DNA of 64,000 nucleotides from an uncultured Faecalibacterium sp. (GTDB taxonomy: Bacteria > Bacillota > Clostridia > Oscillospirales > Ruminococcaceae): NCBI GenBank assembly GCA_937880095.1, contig CALFLK010000017.1, positions 85,497 through 149,496 of the forward strand. The letters are read 5' to 3'. Below the pieces are notes generated by a model. That model had not been told where the DNA came from. It saw nothing but the letters and a program-made list of their open reading frames with translations, and ran no database searches. Position 1 is the stretch's first letter. Every line of letters starts with the position of its first letter. Below, piece by piece: positions 34,364-42,817 of this stretch. The translations under genes were made by a program, and so were the position numbers.

Positions 34364-35329
34364 ATGGGGTTGTTTGATAAAATCAAAGAACCGATTTTCT
34401 TAAAAGAGGACAGCAATGCGCAAAAGCAGCTTGCGGCGCTGCAAGAACTTCGCAAACAAGCCAGCGGAGAAACGGCAGCAAAGCTGGACGAAGAAATCAG
34501 TCGGGTCAATGCGGGGGTTTATGGCGAGAATGCGATTCATTTTGAGCTGGCAAACAGCCATATCCCCATGTATATTTTGCAGGATTTGTACTTAGAGTAT
34601 GACGGCTTGACCGCGCAAATCGACTATTTGCTGATTACCCGCAAGCACGTCTATGTAATCGAGTGCAAGAACCTGTATGGCAATATTGAAATCAATAACG
34701 CTGGCGATTTTTTGCGTACCGTGTATGCCGGACAGCGCACGCATAAAGAGGGCATCTATTCGCCCATTACCCAGAATCGCCGCCATTTGGAGCTGATTAA
34801 GGCAATGCGCGGAGCGGAAAGAAGCAATGTGCTTACAAAGGCACTGTTTGAAAACAGCTTTTATGAAACGTATCGTTCCATTGTGGTGCTGGCGAACCCC
34901 AAAACGGTGCTGTATGACCGCTACGCCAAAAAAGAAATTAAAAATCAGGTGATTCGTGCCGACCAGTTGGCGGAGTATATCCGCACAACGGATCGAAGCT
35001 CCGGCGCATCCTTCAGCGAAAAAGAGATGGAAAACGTAGCGACGTTTTTCCGAAATAACCATCGGGAAAACGCAACAGATTATACCGCAAAGTATCGGGA
35101 TGCAGTTGCACAAGACTTGGCAGCAGAGCAGGAAACCGAAACACAAAAGCCTGTGGAGCAGCCCAGCGAACCGCCTGTGGAAGCACCCGCAGCAGAGGAA
35201 AAGATTCTTTGTCCCCGCTGCGGCGCTGTGATGTTCAAGCGCAAAGCGACCAAGGGCAGCTATGCAGGCAAAGAGTTTTACGGCTGCTCGAATTATCCGA
35301 AATGCCGCTACATCATCAATATTCAGTAA
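34364..35329 (+). CDS. NERD nuclease-related protein with a topoisomerase-type zinc finger
   Basis: 321 residues. After a helical leader (about 1-45) comes a nuclease-related domain (about 48-175): GENAIHFEL, then QIDYLLITRKHVYVIECKNLYG with the Asp and E-x-K of the PD-(D/E)xK-like core. An acidic, Pro-rich linker (about 255-285) leads to a C-terminal single zinc finger (CPRCGAVM...CSNYPKC) as in topoisomerase I tails. NERD proteins occur in DNA processing and defence contexts; the target is unknown. ATG 34364 has GGGAGGA upstream. Confidence 0.82.
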   Translation: MGLFDKIKEPIFLKEDSNAQKQLAALQELRKQASGETAAKLDEEISRVNAGVYGENAIHFELANSHIPMYILQDLYLEYDGLTAQIDYLLITRKHVYVIECKNLYGNIEINNAGDFLRTVYAGQRTHKEGIYSPITQNRRHLELIKAMRGAERSNVLTKALFENSFYETYRSIVVLANPKTVLYDRYAKKEIKNQVIRADQLAEYIRTTDRSSGASFSEKEMENVATFFRNNHRENATDYTAKYRDAVAQDLAAEQETETQKPVEQPSEPPVEAPAAEEKILCPRCGAVMFKRKATKGSYAGKEFYGCSNYPKCRYIINIQ

Positions 35330-35371
35330 GCGGATGTACCCTTGAGGTTACAGGAAAAAGAGGTATCTAAC

Positions 35372-35704
35372 ATGAGCATGGGTGAGTTTTTCGGGGAGCT
35401 GCTGATTGGTGCTTTGCTGATTTACACCAGCTACCAAATCGGCTGGAAAGAGAATATCGGCTTTCTGCACGCCTATCACTGGCGGAACATCCCGCAGGAG
35501 GACCAAAAGCCCTTTTGCCGCAAAATGGGCATGGGCGGCATGGCGGTCGGCGTTGGTATTTTTTGTATGCCGCTGCTGAATGTTACGATTGGCTTCGACG
35601 TGGGCTATTATCTGGGTCTTGCTGCAATTTTGCTGGGCTGCGGGATGATGGCGTACACGGTGCTGCATGATAATGGGATGCTGTTTGCGTTCCGCAAAAA
35701 GTAA
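35372..35704 (+). CDS. Small membrane protein, unknown
   Basis: 110 residues with three hydrophobic segments (about 6-23, 54-70, 76-97) and a cytoplasmic loop with HAYHWRNIPQEDQKPFCRKMG, a pattern seen in DUF3784-like small membrane proteins, although I do not claim membership. ATG 35372 is downstream of AAAGAGG. It follows the NERD gene by 42 bp and may be co-transcribed. Confidence 0.55.
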   Translation: MSMGEFFGELLIGALLIYTSYQIGWKENIGFLHAYHWRNIPQEDQKPFCRKMGMGGMAVGVGIFCMPLLNVTIGFDVGYYLGLAAILLGCGMMAYTVLHDNGMLFAFRKK

Positions 35705-35732
35705 GAAAAATCATCATAGCACCGCGCAGGTG

Positions 35733-35761
35733 TTGACAGAAAAATCAGAATATGATATTCT
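35733..35761 (+). promoter_or_regulatory. Promoter of the MATE gene leader
   Basis: TTGACA at 35733-35738, 17-nt spacer, TATTCT at 35756-35761: near-consensus promoter placed so that the transcript begins about 35768, immediately before the structured leader. Confidence 0.85.
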
Positions 35762-35767
35762 CTTTTG

Positions 35768-35904
35768 GCATCGGAGGGTGTTAAAGCGTACTTTTTCGCC
35801 GGACAAGATGGCAAATGCAAAATAGCTTCGGAGGGTGACCGCTTACGTATAAGCGGAGCTGGATGAGGGGCTTGCGGCATTTGTTTTCTTGTCCGGCGTT
35901 TTTT
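35768..35904 (+). promoter_or_regulatory. Riboswitch-like leader with terminator upstream of MATE (candidate guanidine-IV/mepA type)
   Basis: The leader contains the element CGGAGGGTG twice (35772-35780 and 35829-35837), an inner hairpin CCGCTTA/TAAGCGG (about 35839-35855), and an 11-bp closing stem CGCCGGACAAG (35797-35807) with CTTGTCCGGCG (35888-35898) followed by T6, which is an intrinsic terminator. The ribosome-binding site AGGAGG comes right after. This is the architecture of a transcriptional on-switch: ligand binding would prevent terminator formation. The gene controlled, a MepA-like MATE pump, is the classic partner of the guanidine-IV (mepA) riboswitch. The class is inferred from context and layout, not from an alignment. 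Confidence 0.6.
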
Positions 35905-35923
35905 GTTTGATAGGAGGTTGCCT

Positions 35924-37231
35924 ATGAATTTTCTCACGGCAGATGTGAAAAAGCTGTATTTCAAGTACTTGTCCGCGTCCATCACCAGCGCGCTGGTGGT
36001 GTCGGTGTATGCCTTTGTGGATACCATCGCGGTGGGTCAGTCGGCAGGACCGATGGGTACGGCAGCGATGGCGGTTATCACGCCGCTGTACGGGCTGTTC
36101 GGGTTCTTTTCCATGCTGTGCGGCATTGGCGGTGCGGTCCAGCTGAGCCGTGCAAAAGGCGAAGGCAGCGAAGAAAAGGGCAATGCCTACTTTACCGGCT
36201 CGGTCGTGTTAATGGCGGCTGTGATTGCGGCGGTCTGGCTGATTCTGGCGCTGTTCCACAAGCCGATTTTCCGGGTGCTGGGTGCGGACGCCGTATTGAT
36301 GCCCCATGTGATGTCCTACGCAAAATGGATGCTGATTTGTTTTCCTGCGTTTTTGCTGCCTTCCTTTATCGGTGCGTTTATCCGCAACGACGGCGCACCC
36401 GGGCTTGCCATGGTGGCGGTAATCATCGGTGGCTGCGTGAACATCTTCGGCGACTGGTTCTTTGTCTTCCCCATGGGGATGGGCATGGAGGGCGCAGCGA
36501 TTGCAACTGTCAGCGGTATGCTGGTGCAGCTGAGCGTGATGAGCACCCACTTTTTCGGCAAGCGATGCCATTTGAAGCTGGCAAAGCCTTGGGATTGGCA
36601 GCGATGCATCCAGAACATCCTGAAAGTCGGCTTTGCGTCCGGCATTATTGAGCTGGGGACGGTCGTTATTGCCGTTTTGATGAATAACCAAATCATGCAG
36701 TATGGCAGCACCACCGAGCTTGCCATATACGGTGTATTGGTCACGATTCTGCAGCTGTTCGCTGCTATGTTCAGCGGTGTGGGTCAGGCGATTCAGCCGC
36801 TGGTTTCTTCCAATTACGGCGCAGGCAAGCACGAGCGCAACCGCCAGTTCCTGCGGCTGTCTTTGCTGACGGTGGGTTTGATGGGCGTTTTGTTTACCGC
36901 CGTCGGCGAGCGATTCCCTGTGGAAATCACAAAGCTGTTCATCAATGCAACGCCGGAGGTTGTTCAGGCTGCGCCCACGATTTTCCGCATTTTCTTTTTG
37001 ATGTTCCTTCCGCTGGGCTTTTCGGTGCTGGCAATCTATTACCTGCAATCCACCATGGCGCATCAGCTGTCGCTGTTCATTGCGGTGATGCGCGGCATCG
37101 TGGTCAGTGGTGTATTGGTTCTGGTTTTGCCGCTGGTGTTCCAGCTGAACGGCGTTTGGGCAGCCATGCCGGCAGCGGAACTGCTGGTGGCGGTGTTCGC
37201 GCTGTGGAGCATCAAAAAGCACCCGGCATAA
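35924..37231 (+). CDS. MATE family efflux transporter (MepA-like)
   Basis: 435-residue multidrug and toxin extrusion protein with about twelve membrane helices. Typical MepA-like signatures include VVSVYAFVDTIAVGQSAGP near the N-terminus, GIGGAVQLSRAKG, AFIRNDGAP and GQAIQPLVSSNYGAG. It would export cationic compounds using a sodium or proton gradient. ATG 35924 has TAGGAGG upstream. Its long leader has a promoter, a folded region and an intrinsic terminator, so expression is probably ligand-controlled; if the riboswitch call is right, guanidine or a related cation is the inducer. Confidence 0.9.
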   Translation: MNFLTADVKKLYFKYLSASITSALVVSVYAFVDTIAVGQSAGPMGTAAMAVITPLYGLFGFFSMLCGIGGAVQLSRAKGEGSEEKGNAYFTGSVVLMAAVIAAVWLILALFHKPIFRVLGADAVLMPHVMSYAKWMLICFPAFLLPSFIGAFIRNDGAPGLAMVAVIIGGCVNIFGDWFFVFPMGMGMEGAAIATVSGMLVQLSVMSTHFFGKRCHLKLAKPWDWQRCIQNILKVGFASGIIELGTVVIAVLMNNQIMQYGSTTELAIYGVLVTILQLFAAMFSGVGQAIQPLVSSNYGAGKHERNRQFLRLSLLTVGLMGVLFTAVGERFPVEITKLFINATPEVVQAAPTIFRIFFLMFLPLGFSVLAIYYLQSTMAHQLSLFIAVMRGIVVSGVLVLVLPLVFQLNGVWAAMPAAELLVAVFALWSIKKHPA

Positions 37232-37242
37232 GATATATTTCC

Positions 37243-37277
37243 ATCCGGCGGCACGGTAAGCGTGTTGCCGGATTTTT
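37243..37277 (+). terminator. Intrinsic terminator after MATE
   Basis: 13-bp stem with one mismatch (37243-37255 with 37261-37273), 5-nt loop, T5. Confidence 0.85.
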
Positions 37278-37378
37278 GCTTTTGCGGGGCTGGATGCACC
37301 CACAAAGCCCTTTGCAGGAGTTCTGCGGGATTGCGTATTCCATACACAAAACGCTGCTCTGCGGTCTGTATGCGCCGC

Positions 37379-38122
37379 TTATGCCGCACCCCGTTTCAGG
37401 CGGTGGGGGCGGTTCACCGCATTTTGGAGAAAATCGTTTCCGCTGGGCTGGGCGCGGTCTACTCGGATATTATGCCCGCCACCCGTTGCAGGGCGGGATT
37501 TCTGGTAGGCTTCGGCGGTCAGGATGCCGTCTGCCACACACCGCTCCAGAATCCGCCGCACATAGCACCAGCGGGGTGCATTGTGGTCCAGCGCTTCCCG
37601 CATGGCGCAGAACAGTAAATCCTCTGCGCAGCCCTGACGGCGAAAGCCGGAAAGCTGTCGTTTGTAGTGGGGCGTGATGGGGGTAAAATTCTCCGAAAAG
37701 AAAGCCTCTGGTGTGTTAGGCGGCAGCAGCAAGCGGTGCGAAGCTGTATCTGCTGCTGTTGCTGTTGCGGTTGGTCTTGCTGTTGGGGTTGCTGCTGCTG
37801 TTGAGAGCGCAAAAGCTGCGTCTGGTTCGGCTGGGTTTGGGGCGAAACCGTCCGGTTTTTCGCTGTACTTGGGCGGTCTGCCACCCTTTGCGCCGTTGGC
37901 TTTGTTCTGACGGCACTTGGCATCGTACTTGGCGCAGTCCCGCTGGATGGTATCCCGCATGGCTTCATAGGCGATGCGTTCCGCTTGGTCTAAATCGGTT
38001 GGGTCTTTGCCCAGCTCGGCAAAATCCAGCGCAGCACGCAAAACACGCCCCAGCTGGTCATCCCGCAAGGCGGCCATCATGCGCCGCATGGAAAAATAAA
38101 CAGGAAAGTTACTTCTTGCCAC
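37379..38122 (-). CDS. DUF6291/DnaD-like phage replication protein (orphan)
   Basis: 247 residues. N-terminal part (NFPVYFSMRRMMAALRDDQLG, shown in two pieces: NFPVYFSM and ALRDDQLGRVLRAALDFAE) and KANGAKGGRPPK match the DUF6291 region common in phage replisome organisers. A low-complexity Ala/Thr linker follows (about 108-130), then a DnaD-like helical domain (about 140-215, ending ILERCVADGILTAEAYQK). Phage proteins of this type load helicase at the phage origin. It stands alone among chromosomal genes, with no integrase or other phage gene adjacent, so it may be a relic of a lost element. Start ATG 38122 has AAGGAGG upstream. Confidence 0.7.
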   Translation of the reverse strand: MARSNFPVYFSMRRMMAALRDDQLGRVLRAALDFAELGKDPTDLDQAERIAYEAMRDTIQRDCAKYDAKCRQNKANGAKGGRPPKYSEKPDGFAPNPAEPDAAFALSTAAATPTARPTATATAADTASHRLLLPPNTPEAFFSENFTPITPHYKRQLSGFRRQGCAEDLLFCAMREALDHNAPRWCYVRRILERCVADGILTAEAYQKSRPATGGGHNIRVDRAQPSGNDFLQNAVNRPHRLKRGAA

Positions 38123-38243
38123 AAAATTCCTCCTTCGTGTGGTTGTTTTCGCAGTGCGTTTTTTCGATTTCGCACGGCGTCGGGTTGCGATTCCTCATGA
38201 GTGGACCCAGTATAAACCACAAAATCCAGAAGTCAAGGCTGCG

Positions 38244-38271
38244 AAAAATCACAGCGTGCAGCGTGATTTTT
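38244..38271. promoter_or_regulatory. Inverted repeat between divergent genes
   Basis: Perfect 9-bp repeat AAAAATCAC / GTGATTTTT with a 10-nt centre. It lies between the leftward DUF6291 gene and the rightward 38381 gene and may be a regulator site; a weak terminator function cannot be excluded. Confidence 0.4.
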
Positions 38272-38380
38272 GCCTAAAAAAGCGAAAGAATCCTTCGGTA
38301 GTTTGACAATGGAAAAACAGAAAATGCCGATTTATAATGAAGCTGAAATCTATTTGTTTTCAGAAAGGGGCGTGTCAGAT

Positions 38381-38803
38381 ATGAAATATAAGAATACAAG
38401 AAGAAACATCCTGATTGGCTGGGCAGTAGCGGGTGCTTTGGTAGTTCTTGCGATTGCAGTTGCATCTGGCCGCCCGGAATTGCAGCCCGGTGTCACAAAG
38501 CTGGTGAACGCCTTTGGTGCCGGAAGCGTTGCCGTCATTATGGCGAACAGCATCCTGCATGAAAAGGCCGAAGATGCCGAAAAGCCAGCGGCAGTGCATC
38601 CCTATCGCAAAATCCGCTGGACCATTGGCGCATTGTATGGTGCGCTATGCATGATTATGTGGCTGCTGCCGGCGTATGTGGTAGGCAACCCGAATACGGA
38701 TTTGCCGTTTGGACCCATCATCGGTGCATTTGTAGCGATTGGCCTGGTGGCGGCAGGCGTTGTGCTGTATCTGGAACATAAAGAAAAGAAAATGAACCAG
38801 TAA
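38381..38803 (+). CDS. Membrane protein, unknown
   Basis: 140 residues with four hydrophobic helices (about 9-25, 38-56, 80-100, 108-128), a basic N-terminus (KYKNTRR) and a charged tail (EHKEKKMNQ). ATG 38381 is chosen over the upstream in-frame ATG at 38309 because the additional sequence looks non-conserved, though the ribosome-binding site (AAAGGGG) is distant. No family recognised. Confidence 0.5.
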   Translation: MKYKNTRRNILIGWAVAGALVVLAIAVASGRPELQPGVTKLVNAFGAGSVAVIMANSILHEKAEDAEKPAAVHPYRKIRWTIGALYGALCMIMWLLPAYVVGNPNTDLPFGPIIGAFVAIGLVAAGVVLYLEHKEKKMNQ

Positions 38804-38874
38804 CCAGTTTATTGCATAAAACAAAGCCCGCAGATTTGTGCGCGTAGATCAGAATAGAGAATTATGAAAGCACT

Positions 38875-38910
38875 CGGCACAGCCCAAACGAAAGGCTGTG
38901 CCGTTTTTTT
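38875..38910 (+). terminator. Intrinsic terminator
   Basis: Perfect 10-bp stem CGGCACAGCC / GGCTGTGCCG (38875-38884 with 38894-38903) and T7. Confidence 0.88.
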
Positions 38911-38954
38911 CTGTTTCTAAATGCAAACGTGCGGTTTTATATGCAGGATACGCG

Positions 38955-38979
38955 TTATATATGCTTTCAGCATATATAA
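38955..38979 (+). promoter_or_regulatory. First palindrome upstream of the 39098 regulator
   Basis: Perfect 11-bp inverted repeat TTATATATGCT / AGCATATATAA with a 3-nt centre. It lies 24 bp left of a second palindrome; together they suggest operator sites for the HTH protein encoded downstream. Confidence 0.5.
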
Positions 38980-39002
38980 AACGCATCCCCCAAACGGGTA
39001 TA

Positions 39003-39055
39003 CCATTTGTATATCCATATAAATGATATACAAATGGGGTACAGTTCGGTATAAT
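39003..39055 (+). promoter_or_regulatory. Second palindrome overlapping the promoter of the 39098 regulator
   Basis: Perfect 12-bp inverted repeat CCATTTGTATAT (39003-39014) / ATATACAAATGG (39026-39037), then TATAAT at 39050-39055. The right arm occupies the -35 position, so a protein bound here would block the polymerase: an autoregulatory operator is likely. Confidence 0.55.
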
Positions 39056-39097
39056 GGAAGCAAATGGAAAGTGAAAGCCGGATGGGGAGATGTTTAT

Positions 39098-40456
39098 ATG
39101 TTTGTATTGGCTGATTCGGAAAGCATCGGTAAATACTTAGCGAAATTGGTGAACGAACAGTTTAAAAGTCAAAGAGACTTTTGCCGAGAGTGGCTAAAAG
39201 AAGAAAATATGTCTGATAGTGATTTGGAAGCAAGGACAAATAAATTTTCTCAGATCAAGTGGGGAAATAAGCGCGTTCAAATAGAGGACTTACCTGCAAT
39301 TTGTAAGCTGCTCCATATTTCCTGCGAGGAGCTGTTAAGCGCAGGAAAGGTCTTCAAGCCGGATACGGAACGCCTTACAAATTACAGCGTAGCATTTTCA
39401 AAGAATGATAAGCTGTGGGAAGAATATATCAATTACCCCCAAAAGCTGATTCTAAATCCGGACGAATACGGCAAAACGTCACTCGATTATGCAGTGCAAT
39501 TTAAGAATATCGAGTTTATTGCTTATCTCATAGATAAGGGCTACATCTGGTTCGATGCAGGAATTACAAATCGGAAAACGCTGCACTATCGTTTGGATTT
39601 CGGAGCCGGAACAAGCATAAAAGGCCGGAATATTGGGGATGTGGATTATTACATGCCGCAGCAGCTGCGCAGTAAAAATCTGAGAATGCGGCTGATTGCC
39701 CTTGCGATTGAATGCAATAGTCTGGAGATCCTGCAGAAAATGGTGGCGAGAGAATTTCCCTATTTTTATCATGTGACTTTTTATACAGCCTACAATGAGA
39801 TGGAATTCGAGGATTACTATAATCCGGATGTGATTGCAAATATAGGCAAAGCTGCGGATGAAATTGTGGATTATTTTACAGATGAATTTGTGCTGCAGGA
39901 TGAATTAAAGCATGAAGGGGAAACTGACGGGAAATATTTCTTTATGTATCCCTTCATATCCGAAGTGCTGAATGAACTTGTAAAACAAAAGCACACCTTT
40001 ACCGAAGCCGCTTTGAAAAAGGCGATAGCGCACAATAAAAAAATTTACGAGAACGTAAAGAAGCTGGTTGTGAAGTCAGTGGATGAGAGTTATAAGGAAT
40101 TTTACGTTGGGTATGAGCAAGCTGCCTATCAGGAAAACATAAGCCGTTTGAAGGAGCTTGGTTATCCTGCAGAGCTTTGCAATAAAGAGGAAGAAAAACT
40201 TGCTGCATTCCGAAGCAATGTGAAGAAGGAACTGCTGGAGAAAACCATGAAAGATATCTGCATTTCGAGGCAGGGGAATTTCGTGAAGCTGTCCACTTCG
40301 GCGGGACAGCACTATATCAAATTCATCAGTAACATCGTACATGTGCGCGAAACGCCCAGCGAGGGCAGACTTAAGCAGCTCACAAAGGAACTGAATGATT
40401 ACTATGAAAAGATTATTCATATTCAAAATGAGCTGCTTGCAGAGGAAGAGGTGTAA
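39098..40456 (+). CDS. HTH-containing large regulator, AT-rich accessory gene
   Basis: 452 residues. The first 80 or so (GKYLAKLVNEQF to IEDLPAICKLLHISCEELLSAGK) look like an XRE-type helix-turn-helix; the run NPDEYGKTSLDYAVQFKNIEFIAYLIDKGY (in part) resembles ankyrin-type helices; the rest is charged and helical, with a coiled C-terminus (KQLTKELNDYYEKIIHIQNELL). Base composition is clearly more AT-rich than the neighbours, pointing to acquisition by transfer. ATG 39098 follows GGGGAGA. It is preceded by two palindromes and followed 2 bp later by the zinc-ribbon membrane gene. Function unknown; the N-terminus suggests a regulator, the large C-terminus a sensing or effector role. Confidence 0.6.
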   Translation: MFVLADSESIGKYLAKLVNEQFKSQRDFCREWLKEENMSDSDLEARTNKFSQIKWGNKRVQIEDLPAICKLLHISCEELLSAGKVFKPDTERLTNYSVAFSKNDKLWEEYINYPQKLILNPDEYGKTSLDYAVQFKNIEFIAYLIDKGYIWFDAGITNRKTLHYRLDFGAGTSIKGRNIGDVDYYMPQQLRSKNLRMRLIALAIECNSLEILQKMVAREFPYFYHVTFYTAYNEMEFEDYYNPDVIANIGKAADEIVDYFTDEFVLQDELKHEGETDGKYFFMYPFISEVLNELVKQKHTFTEAALKKAIAHNKKIYENVKKLVVKSVDESYKEFYVGYEQAAYQENISRLKELGYPAELCNKEEEKLAAFRSNVKKELLEKTMKDICISRQGNFVKLSTSAGQHYIKFISNIVHVRETPSEGRLKQLTKELNDYYEKIIHIQNELLAEEEV

Positions 40457-40458
40457 AA

Positions 40459-41205
40459 ATGGCTGTTATCAAATGTCCGATATGCAAAGCGGAGATCGCT
40501 GAGCATGCCGTGCAGTGTGCGCATTGCGGATACAAACTGGAAAAGGAGCCGCAATTCTCCAAAGAAAATGAACCGACTTTATCCGATGCGGCGGGTGCTT
40601 ACCCGAATCACAGCGGCACAGCGGAAAAACAACCGGAAGCTGGTGCAAAGAAAAAGAAACACATTTTCCGTTATGTGATGATTATAGTCATTCTCGTAAT
40701 TTTGGGATTTGTCGGTTACGAAGTACATGAATACAATCAGCTAAAGGCATATAACCAGCTTGTGGATGAGATCAACGATGTGCGCAATGCCGGCGTTGAC
40801 GCGTTGAATCATTGTTCCTTTCTTTTGCTGGATGTTTGGCACAACGCAATTTTCTATGAAGCAGATCCGGCAACAGATCCATATACTTGCCCCGAAGGTG
40901 TATTTGAGGACGATTTCAACGATGCATTAGAGAATCTCTATTCAGATGATGCGTTCTGTAAGGAGTTGGAATTGATTGATGAAACGCAGATGGAACTGCG
41001 AAAACTAAAAAAGCAACTGACGAAAGCACCCAAGGGATATGAGGAGTATAATGCGTATCTCATACAAATGATTGATAATTGGGTGGAGCTCTCTACCGTG
41101 ATACAGCATCCCAGTGGCAGCTATAATGATTTGAATGAAGAACTCGGCGAACTATTCCGGATAGATGGTGAAATTTTGCAAGAAATGGAACTCTATGATG
41201 ACTAA
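40459..41205 (+). CDS. Zinc-ribbon membrane protein, partner of the 39098 regulator
   Basis: 248 residues. N-terminal zinc ribbon with CPIC and CAHC (about 6-24), a polar linker, a Lys stretch then one membrane helix (about 74-93), and an extracytoplasmic acidic, helical domain (about 95-248). This is the familiar zinc-ribbon plus single-helix layout of small envelope sensors. GAGGAAGAGG within the end of the previous gene serves as ribosome-binding site, so the two are translationally coupled. AT-rich like its partner. No function known. Confidence 0.65.
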   Translation: MAVIKCPICKAEIAEHAVQCAHCGYKLEKEPQFSKENEPTLSDAAGAYPNHSGTAEKQPEAGAKKKKHIFRYVMIIVILVILGFVGYEVHEYNQLKAYNQLVDEINDVRNAGVDALNHCSFLLLDVWHNAIFYEADPATDPYTCPEGVFEDDFNDALENLYSDDAFCKELELIDETQMELRKLKKQLTKAPKGYEEYNAYLIQMIDNWVELSTVIQHPSGSYNDLNEELGELFRIDGEILQEMELYDD

Positions 41206-41258
41206 ATAGCATCAAATTCTGTCGGAGCGGTCGGTTTCCTTCCGCGACATGATGATAT

Positions 41259-41299
41259 AAAAAAGAAGCCCGCAGATTGCTCTGCGGGCTTCGCTTTTG
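41259..41299. terminator. Bidirectional terminator between the accessory pair and galT
   Basis: Perfect 12-bp stem GAAGCCCGCAGA / TCTGCGGGCTTC (41265-41276 with 41281-41292), A-rich left flank and T-rich right flank; ends both convergent units. Confidence 0.9.
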
Positions 41300-41317
41300 T
41301 ATTGATGCAGCTTTCGC

Positions 41318-42817
41318 TTACTTGACGCTCTCCATAAAGCGGCGGAATGCAGCACGACCTTCTTCGGTCATCTTGTAAACGCCGGCGTCAGCCAGAACCT
41401 GTGCGAACACCAGACCGATTTCGGTCTCCACGATGCTGTGGACGTTCTCAGCGTTCAGCTCGGGGTACTTAGCCAGAATTTCCTGTGCCCACTCTGCGTG
41501 CTTCTGAGCGGTCTCAGAGTACTCAGCAACGGGGGTGCGGTTGACCAGCAGAGGCTCCAGCTCAGCCATTTCGTTCTTCAGGCGGCTGGGCAGAACTGCC
41601 AGACCCATAACCTCGATCAAGCCGATGTTTTCCTTCTTGATGTGGTGCAGCTTTGCATGGGGATGATATACACCCAGCGGATGCTCCTCGGTGGTGATGT
41701 TGTTGCGCAGCACCAGATCCAGCTGATACTTGCCGTCACGCATACGAGCAATGGGGGTGATGGTGTTGTGGGGCTCACCGTTGGTTTCTGCAAAGATGAA
41801 AGCAGCTTCGTCGGTGTAGCCACGCCATGCGGTCAGAATATTGTCTGCCAGCTCTACCAGACGCTCGTCGTCCTCGCAGGTCAGGCGGATGCAGCTCATG
41901 GGCCACTGAACGATGCCAGAATCCACATCTTCAAAGCCGGGGAAGGTGAACTTCTCCTCGATGGGAGCCTTTGCCATAGCGAACTCGTAGTTGCCGCCCT
42001 GGAAGTGGTCGTGGCTCAGGATAGAGCCGCCAACGATGGGCAGGTCAGCGTTGGAGCCCACGAAGTAGTGGGGGAACTGACCCACGAAGTCCAGCAGCTT
42101 GCGGAAGGTTGCACGCTCGATCTTCATGGGAGTGTGCTGGCCATTGAACACGATGCAGTGCTCGTTGTAGTACACATAGGGGCTGTACTGGAAGCACCAA
42201 TCGCTGTCGTTGATGGTGATGGGGATGATGCGATGGTTCTCACGAGCCGGGTGGTTCATACGGCCTGCATAGCCCTCGTTTTCACGGCACAGCTGGCACT
42301 TGGGGTAGCTGGACTGGGGTGCCAGCTTAGCAGCAGCGATTGCCTTGGGGTCCTTTTCGGGCTTGGACAGGTTGATGGTAATGTCCAGATCGCCGTACTG
42401 GGTGGGGGTGACCCACTTCAGGTCACGCTTGATGCGGTAGCGGCGGATGTAGTCGGTATCCTGGCTGAACTCATAGAACCAGTCGGTTGCAGCCTTGGGG
42501 CCTTCGGTTTCATAGCGCTCGTCAAAGTTTGCAATGACGATGCTGGGGCGGGGGGTCAGAACGCCCATCAGCTTGGTGTCGAACAAATCACGAGAGGTGA
42601 CGTCGTCAGCGCAGATACCGCGTGCAACGGCATCGTTGACCAGCTCGGTCAGGATCTGCTCCAAATCTACATAGGGGCAGTCACCCTCGGGTGCTTCGTA
42701 GCTGTCCAGCTGCATGGTCATCAGCAGCTGGTTGGTGATGTACATAGCGTCTTCCGGCAGAATCAGGCCGGTATCCAAGCCATAGTTGACCAGTTGACGA
42801 ATTGCGGTATCAATCAT
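41318..42817 (-). CDS. galT: UDP-glucose-hexose-1-phosphate uridylyltransferase, class II
   Basis: Leloir pathway enzyme converting galactose-1-phosphate and UDP-glucose to UDP-galactose and glucose-1-phosphate. The 499-residue length is that of the Firmicute class II GalT. The conserved GVYHPHAKLHHIKKENIGLI (near residue 375) and the NHPARENHRIIPI stretch are visible. It overlaps galK by 4 bp (ATGA), so it is translationally coupled behind it. Confidence 0.95.
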   Translation of the reverse strand: MIDTAIRQLVNYGLDTGLILPEDAMYITNQLLMTMQLDSYEAPEGDCPYVDLEQILTELVNDAVARGICADDVTSRDLFDTKLMGVLTPRPSIVIANFDERYETEGPKAATDWFYEFSQDTDYIRRYRIKRDLKWVTPTQYGDLDITINLSKPEKDPKAIAAAKLAPQSSYPKCQLCRENEGYAGRMNHPARENHRIIPITINDSDWCFQYSPYVYYNEHCIVFNGQHTPMKIERATFRKLLDFVGQFPHYFVGSNADLPIVGGSILSHDHFQGGNYEFAMAKAPIEEKFTFPGFEDVDSGIVQWPMSCIRLTCEDDERLVELADNILTAWRGYTDEAAFIFAETNGEPHNTITPIARMRDGKYQLDLVLRNNITTEEHPLGVYHPHAKLHHIKKENIGLIEVMGLAVLPSRLKNEMAELEPLLVNRTPVAEYSETAQKHAEWAQEILAKYPELNAENVHSIVETEIGLVFAQVLADAGVYKMTEEGRAAFRRFMESVK

